A stretch of DNA of 64,000 nt from the NCBI RefSeq assembly GCF_050947875.1, contig NC_134568.1:200174258-200238257 (forward strand), in the 5' to 3' direction. The stretch comes from Dermacentor variabilis. Lineage: Eukaryota > Arthropoda > Arachnida > Ixodida > Ixodidae. The translations under genes and the position numbers were made by a program. Of the stretch, positions 58,050-64,000 are shown piece by piece. Each line of letters starts with the position of its first letter. The first letter of the stretch is position 1. Under the pieces are notes generated by a model. That model was not told the origin of the DNA, made no database searches, and saw only the letters and a list, made by a program, of their open reading frames with translations.

Positions 58050-59800
58050 TGCTTCGCCTCCGCCGCGGGTCGGCCCGAAGATAGTGCAATATCGGGCCGA
58101 CCCGCGGTGGAGGTGAGGCAGGCGTTAAGCGCTCCCCATACGTGGGTCCATCCCGATGGTAGTTCAATGCCTGGCCAACCCGCGGCGGAGGTGAAGCAGG
58201 CGTTAAGCGCCCCCCCCCCCCATACGTGGGCCGATCCCGAAGGTAGTGCGATGCCGGGCCGACCCGCGGCAAAGCTGAGACAGGCGTTAAGCACCCCCTT
58301 ACGTGGGCCGATCCCGAAGATAGTGCAATATCGGGCCGACCCCCGGCGGAGGTGAGGCAGGCGTTAAGCGCTCCCCATATGTGGGTCCATCCCGAAGATA
58401 GTGCAATATCGGGCCGACCTGCGGCAAAGGTGAAGCAGGCGTAAAGCGCTCCGCATACGGCGGTTCATCCCGAAGATAGTGCAATGCCGGGCCGACCCGC
58501 GGCAAAGGTGAAACAGGCGTTAAGCGCTCCCCATACGTGGGTTCATCCCGAAGGTTGTGCAATGCCGGGCCGACCCGGGGCAAAGGGGAAGCAGGCGTTA
58601 AGCGCTCCCCATACGTGGGTTCATCCCGAAGGTTGTGCAATGCCGGGCCGACCCGCGGCAAAGGTGAAGCAGGCGTTAAGCGCTCCCCATACGTGGGTTC
58701 ATGCCGAAGGTTGTGCAATGCCGGGCCGACCCGCGGCAAAGGGGAAGCAGGCGTTAAGCGCTCCCCATATGTGGGTTCATCCCGAAGGTTGTGCAATGCC
58801 GGGCCGACCCGGGGCAAAGGGGAAGCAGGCGTTAAGCGCTCCCCACACGTGGGTCCATTCCGAAGGTTGTGCAATGCCGGGCCGACCCGCGGCAAAGGTG
58901 AAGCAGGCGTTAAGCGCTCCCCATACGTGGGTTCATGCCGAAGGTTGTGCAATGCCGGGCCGACCCGGGGCAAAGGGGAAGCAGGCGTTAAGCGCTCCCC
59001 ATACGTGGGTTCATCCCGAAGGTTGTGCAATGCCGGGCCGACCCGCGGCAAAGGTGAAGCAGGCGTTAAGCGCTCCCCATACGTGGGTTCATGCCGAAGG
59101 TTGTGCAATGCCGGGCCGACCCGCGGCAAAGGGGAAGCAGGCGTTAAGCGCTCCCCATATGTGGGTTCATCCCGAAGGTTGTGCAATGCCGGGCCGACCC
59201 GGGGCAAAGGGGAAGCAGGCGTTAAGCGCTCCCCACACGTGGGTCCATTCCGAAGGTTGTGCAATGCCGGGCCGACCCGCGGCAAAGGTGAAACAGGCGT
59301 TAAGCGCTCCCCATACGTGGGTTCATCCCGAAGGTTGTGCAATGCCGGGCCGACCCGGGGCAAAGGGGAAGCAGGCGTTAAGCGCTCCCCATACGTCGGT
59401 TCATCCCGAAGGTTGTGCAATGCCGGGCCGACCCGCGGCAAAGGTGAAGCAGGCGTTAAGCGCTCCCCATACGTGGGTTCATGCCGAAGGTTGTGCAATG
59501 CCGGGCCGACCCGCGGCAAAGGGGAAGCAGGCGTTAAGCGCTCCCCATATGTGGGTTCATCCCGAAGGTTGTGCAATGCCGGGCCGACCCGGGGCAAAGG
59601 GGAAGCAGGCGTTAAGCGCTCCCCACACGTGGGTCCATTCCGAAGGTTGTGCAATGCCGGGCCGACCCGGGGCAAAGGGGAAGCAGGCGTTAAGCGCTCC
59701 CCACACGTGGGTCCATTCCGAAGGTTGTGCAATGCCGGGCCGACCCGGGGCAAAGGGGAAGCAGGCGTTAAGCGCTCCCCACACGTGGGTCCATTGCGAA
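58050..59800 (+). repeat. 78-bp satellite array with 390-bp higher-order repeats
   Basis: About 22 units, with the landmark AATGCCGGGCCGACCC at 58483, 58561, 58639 and so on to 59731, exactly 78 bp apart. The left ~5 units (58088-58405) are more diverged and vary in length (77-84 bp). From 58483 five unit variants (A-E) repeat in order as A-B-C-D-E, C-B-C-D-E, A-B'-C-D-E, then E and a partial E. That makes three 390-bp higher-order units (58483-58872, 58873-59262, 59263-59652). The period is a multiple of three and lacks stops, so ORFs of 456-510 codons are open in two plus frames and one minus frame; I treat these as by-products. The array sits in an intron. Confidence 0.95.
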
Positions 59801-60117
59801 TTTCCCGAAGGGCGTGTTACAGGTTTTCGAGCACACAGGGGTATGTGCCATTGAACTTGGACCCTTATTTCACTATCACCAGGATCGGCCCACATGATAA
59901 TTTTTTTCTGTGGACGGAAGCCAAAAAAAAAAAAGAAAACTACGGAAGGTTTGCAATATACAGCTTTCGCTGTAAAAATGAAACGGACAAGATTCTCATC
60001 TTCCCGGAAAGGCGGCGTGCTATAACATTCTTCAGGACATTTGGACCTAGTTCTAAGCAAGCTAAATGAGTATGGCTGTTTAAATGTGTACTATAGATGT
60101 CGCGAATTAAGCTTCAA

Positions 60118-60272
60118 GGTTCAATTCACAAAGCTTTTCGTTCGCAAGTGCTATGTGCCATTGGCCGGCCACCTTTGCTAAAATTCCAGCCAATCCTATA
60201 GCATATCATTAGCCAGGGTGCGGCTCGCCACTGGCTAAGAGCACTTACGAGCACTTGTGAATTACGCGATAT
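60118..60272. mobile_element. MITE copy 3
   Basis: CAATTCACAAAGCTTTTCGT at one end and GAGCACTTGTGAATTACGCG at the other are imperfect inverted repeats. The core ATTCCAGCCAATCC...ATCATTAGCC matches copies 1 and 2. Confidence 0.75.
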
Positions 60273-60279
60273 TTTGACG

Positions 60280-61125
60280 GAAAGTTTGCGGAATGTAACT
60301 TCAAAATGCTGCCACACTATCCAAACAAACAAACAAATAAAAATAATTATTTTACTCATCCGTGCTCGAACTGGCAACATATCATTTTTTAGAGTTACTC
60401 TAGATCATATAGGACCGGAAGAACAATTGCTTGATGAGCTGCACGAAGGGAGTGTTTGCAGACGCGATCACGTGCATTAAAGCCACAGCCTCAGCTGTCA
60501 GAACTGTTGGCGGACGCAGGGCATGATGAACCGCGAAACTTTTGCGAGAACGTTTCGTGGACGAACGGTGCTACAGATACAGAAAAAGAATATTACATGC
60601 GTGAGAAAGGTTTGAAGGCGCCGTGAAGTCATCAGTGAAAAATGCTGCGATGACGACAGTGGCATCTACACGCAAAGTTCGGGATGAGTAAGCGAAACCA
60701 AGCCGTGCCGATCGAGCGGTTTATGGGTGATTTCGGCGTTCAGAACTCTACCATGTTTGGTTATGATTGTCAGATTATGTCACAGCAACATCTCACATAA
60801 CTGTGCACGCCGTGCTCTATACTTTCGACTTTGAGAAGTACGGTAGTTTTTTTTGTTTCTCAGTTGCGATAAAATGAATGAGTTCAGCTTGTGACGCATA
60901 TGCGTATAGACAGGAATCAGTGTACCGCGGAGTTTATGCATGGTACCCCCCCCAGTCTAACAAGAGTACAACCTATCACACACGAAGAAATCACGTGGCA
61001 CTAATCAACGTAGCCCTGCCGTAGGTCATCATAACGGCGTAGACAGAATAACCGCGGTTACACACGAGGATCGAGTGCCATGTGTGACACAAGTGGAAAG
61101 GCAAACCAGTGTATTTCCTTTTTCT
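60280..61125. other. Intron sequence, nothing recognised
   Basis: Continuation of the intron up to the acceptor at 61130. A (CAAA)n-like tract lies at 60322-60344. Confidence 0.4.
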
Positions 61126-61130
61126 TGCAG

Positions 61131-61408
61131 CCATCGTACGGCGGCAGCAGTCGCTACAGCGGCGCTCTCGCACCGAGCCTGAGCGTCTACAGTCCGAGCT
61201 ACAAGGCGTCGAGCTCTGGTTACGGCTCCGATTACGGCCGCAAAAGCAGCCGGCCAAGCTCGGGCTACGGCTCGGGATACGGGTCTGGTTATGGGTCGGA
61301 CTACGGGAAAAGTGCCAGCGCTGGGTATACATCCGACTATGGGCGGTCGGGTGGCTATGGGTCGGACTACGGCAGTCGCAACAGTGGCTACGCATCGGAC
61401 TACAGCAG
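61131..61408 (+). CDS. Exon of the Ser/Gly/Tyr-rich protein: YGSDYG repeats
   Basis: Begins after a strong acceptor (TTTCCTTTTTCTTGCAG) in phase 0 with PSYGGSSRYSGALAPSLSVY. The rest is built from GYGSDYG-type motifs (for example SSGYGSGYGSGYGSDYG and GGYGSDYGS), about seven in ~60 residues, spaced by Lys/Arg-containing linkers. It ends at 61408 with CAGCAG|GCAAGC. A GC donor with an otherwise strong consensus (AG|GCAAG) leads in phase 2 to the exon at 62560, where AG+G makes Arg. If the intron were retained, translation would stop four codons later (TGA at 61419). Tyr-Gly-Ser repeats are typical of disordered, possibly phase-separating or phosphorylated, regions; function is unknown. Confidence 0.65.
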
Positions 61409-62559
61409 GCAAGCTTTTTGAATATCCGTTCGTTTATCCTGGCGTACCTGCTATCACAAAAATTGCAAGGCCAACGTGCAGCCGACCACACCGGACATAG
61501 GGATACACAGTGTGGCGGGGCTTTTGTCTTCTCGCCGTATGTCGCATCCACGTCAGCGTTTGCACGCACAATGTAGATCAGCACCAGTGAGCGCAGTGCG
61601 GCTGCACGGTTTTATGTCCAGGTGTCAGAAGCACGTTGACCTGGGAAATTTTGTGACAGGTATCACACAAAAGGTGAACCTTTGGATTTTTGGGCGACTC
61701 GTGTACGCTAGCACATTGGAGCAACTGACTGCAGTAAAGATCTTTTGAAAAATGTTTTAGTCGTAAAAGCAATGCGTTTTTGCGGGAGCATTAGAGATAT
61801 TTCGTTGATAGTGAGTGTCTCAAAGCCTTTGCAGTACCACGGCTGGCCACGTCATCCCGAGAATTGTAGGACATATATAGGCTGCCGCATCTGACATGCA
61901 AGCGAAGTTTGTAAGCCCTCGATTACAACGATTTAGTGTCCATTTCTAATGAATGTGTGCAAGGAGATGTTGGGGCCTCGTAGAGACGCTGGCTACTCCT
62001 CTGCTCCGACGTGTGATAAAACGAAGAACACTTTGCGAAGAATGAAACTACAACGACATGCAAAAACCACTTAAGGAAGAGTTCATGCAAACAGTTCACT
62101 AGTCGTGATACAGCCTACCACACCCGAACAAAAGTTCCATTCAGCCTCGGTAAGAAACAAATTTCACGCTCTCTTAAACACAGTCTCTCAAAAATGAAAG
62201 TGAAAAGCCGCAATGTGCAGCTTCCACCGTTTCATGTTGCCTCGCATTAAAATGTATGCACCTATGCCACTACCTGTATGCAGCGCAATTTCCGGCGGTA
62301 GACTTAGGCTTCACTGTTGCTCTTGTTTTGGTTTTGTAAGCCGTGACGATAGCGTCTTTTCCTGCAGTCTTCCCTCTTTTGTTATTGCGCTACGGGCGAG
62401 CGGCTGGAGAACTAGCAGAGCTACCTTCTCTGCGCGCTAAACGCAGAGAGGAGGATATTTCTTTACTGCATGTAGTGCGTCGTCGCCCCAGTTACTCGCA
62501 TCGTTTTCTTGTATTATGGCTCAGAGACATCTCAATACGTCCCTTCGTGGGTTTCGCAG

Positions 62560-62896
62560 GTCGAGCACGCTGCCGCGACCAGGTAGCAGCTACAGCCGGC
62601 AGTCGTCGCATCAGGGCGCACCGGGACCTACGTCCGGTAGTAGTGGTTACAGCAGCTATCGGCGTCCTTCGTCTGGGGGCAACAGCGTTGCCAACGCTGT
62701 CAAGATGTTCGGAAGCCTAGCTCATCGAGAAGAGGGCGCCTCCAAGCCGCCGGTGTCGCGGAGCTACTCAGTCAAGTCCAAGGAGGACGCTGCGCGACCG
62801 CCATTCTGCAGCATGCCATCTCGAGAAGAGTCCAAAAGCTTCGTCAGCGTGCCCGCCAGAGCCCATGAAGAGCAGCCGGACACGGTGGAAGCGAAG
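62560..62896 (+). CDS. Exon of the Ser/Gly/Tyr-rich protein: third visible exon
   Basis: The acceptor GTGGGTTTCGCAG precedes phase-2 entry reading RSSTLPRPGSSYSRQSSHQG, then SSGYSSYRRPSSGGNSVANA, VKMFGSLAHREEG, PVSRSYSVKSKEDAARPP and a Glu-rich end. It stops at GCGAAG|GTAAAC, a usable donor, phase 0. The repeat style changes from Tyr-Gly to Ser/Arg/Lys-rich, still disordered in appearance. The next exon is not visible before the window ends, where LINE sequence is found. Confidence 0.62.
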
Positions 62897-63172
62897 GTAA
62901 ACTGCGTCTGTCAGACAAGTCGTTGTTACGGCTGTCGTGAAGGAGTAGCCTATCTACACGTCGTGTGTGCCCATTACGATGCAGCTAGGTAATGGAGCAC
63001 CACTAAAACGATCTCATCAGCCGTCACACCTCCCTTCATTTTATAGACAGATAATTATTGTCATTGTGTCGTTTCAAAGATAACCACCTGATATTTGAAA
63101 GAAAAAGAAACATCACAATAACTTTTACTTGAGAGATGTCATGTGACATGTCCCGTCAAAGAGAGGAAAGTA

Positions 63173-63690
63173 TAAACCCCATGCAAGCGATCCTGCGCGC
63201 GACAGCGACAAGCGACGCGATGGAGATGGCTGTCGCGCTCGCTTGTCGCCTACAAGTTGTACCCCATGCGAGCGAAGACTTCGAGCGGCCGTCTCTCTGG
63301 CGTTGCCGGTATGAGGGCAACAAATACGCGTCGTAACTGGCGTGACGCGAGCTCTATTAATTTAAGTTAATGTGTTTTACTGTAAAAAGCAGCATAAAAT
63401 ATTTCTGAATGTCTTGCAGTAGGTTCTTATCCTTACACGTACAAAAATTCAATCGTTTGCTGGTTCCGTGCGACAATCGGTAGTACTTGAGTGATGTACA
63501 TCCGGTTCCGGCTTCGCGCTATTGGTTAGTCGCTCGCGACACTTCCGGGCGACGAGCGACAAATTCTAGATTTCCAGAACCAAGCGATCGAGCGACAATA
63601 CCGAGCGATCTGTTCAAGCGACGGCCTGTTTCGTCGCTCGAAGCCGTCGCTCGTCGCCGTCGCACACAAAATCGCTCTCATGGGGTTTAG
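63173..63690. mobile_element. Candidate foldback/MITE with TAAACCCCATG ends
   Basis: TAAACCCCATGCAAGCGAT at the left (63173-63191) and the reverse complement of TAAACCCCATGAGAGCGAT at the right (about 63672-63690). Both arms continue into GCGAC-rich sequence (CGACAGCGACAAGCGACGCG on the left; the complement of GCGACGGCGACGAGCGACGG on the right). Likely within the downstream intron of the gene above. Confidence 0.65.
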
Positions 63691-63859
63691 CCTGAGCCCT
63701 GAAGCCAGATCACATAAGTAAACTCATAAGGGCAGGTTGATGACGGTGTTCCAACAGGCAGGTTTGGTCTATAGCAGTCAGCGCGAGCTATTAAACCGCC
63801 TGTACTGTCTGCTTCACGTCATGTAATTGTGTAACCACACTTTTTATTCTATCTTCACA

Positions 63860-64000
63860 TCAGGCATGTGGTACTCCAGAGACGATCTCGCACATCCTCT
63901 GCGTCTATTACCGCACATAACGTCAGGCACTTAATGCTGCATTGTCTGATTTGGACGACAGACCTCTTTCCGAGCGAATGATTCTGGATCCGTGGAACTA
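63860..64000 (+). mobile_element. RNase H-type LINE C-terminal fragment, cut by the window edge
   Basis: The frame reads ACGTPETISHILCVYYRT, then a stop, then RQALNAALSDLDDRPLSERM and ILDPWN. This is the Cys/His knuckle and following conserved block of the same LINE family as 16844-17162. It continues beyond 64000. Confidence 0.8.

Noticed and set aside
58050..59800. CRISPR array
   Set aside because: The unit repeats without unique spacers, the genome is eukaryotic and there are no cas genes.
58299..60069. ORFs of 456, 510 and 484 codons across the 78-bp satellite
   Set aside because: They are open simultaneously in several frames on both strands because the repeat unit is a stop-free multiple of three; none has a domain.

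Overview
The window reads as intron and intergenic DNA of a hard tick (Ixodidae, probably a metastriate species). This assignment is inferred from repeats: a high-copy tRNA-derived SINE that looks like the tick 'Ruka' type, a second tRNA-Thr-like SINE, RTE and RNase H-bearing LINEs with the short 3' tails I associate with tick genomes, TTAGG-type sequence and abundant microsatellites. There is no bacterial-style gene organisation, no CRISPR array, no rRNA and no clearly functional tRNA.

Layout. 1-1.4 kb: 3' end of a CR1-like LINE. 4.2-6.2 kb: a LINE fragment interrupted by a foldback element and flanked by inverted repeats. 9.4-15.4 kb: several SINE copies, a small MITE and microsatellites. 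16-17.9 kb: a decayed RTE LINE (minus) into which the 3' end of another LINE has inserted. 18.7-25 kb: remnants of RNase H-bearing LINEs, a CRE-like palindrome cluster, a perfect 32-bp palindrome and a Thr-type SINE. 25.65-28.87 kb: a full-length RTE LINE (minus) with an uninterrupted 979-codon ORF, a (TGA)n tail, a target-site duplication and a tRNA-like module at its 5' end; this is the best preserved element. 29-35 kb: three more LINEs, one with a SINE nested in it. 37.4-37.9 kb: two exon-like halves of a THAP zinc finger with an in-frame stop. 38.9-39.2 kb: a 72-bp minisatellite. 41-51 kb: scattered LINE, SINE and MITE remnants. 51.3-52 kb: a large foldback element. 54.7-55.6 kb: (GT)n, (AAT)n and a SINE with a target duplication.

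The only convincing host gene is at the right end (plus strand). Three exons (56117-56206, 61131-61408, 62560-62896) join in frame into 235 codons of a Ser/Gly/Tyr-rich protein. The second intron appears to be of the rare GC-AG type. The first intron contains a 78-bp satellite (58.05-59.8 kb) whose units are organised into a 390-bp higher-order repeat. Both ends of the gene lie outside the exons I can see, and I do not recognise the protein.

Most of the window is therefore mobile-element history. The RTE and other LINEs supply the reverse transcriptases that move themselves and could move SINEs, while the MITE and foldback elements look non-autonomous. All calls are from reading the sequence; no search or computation was run.
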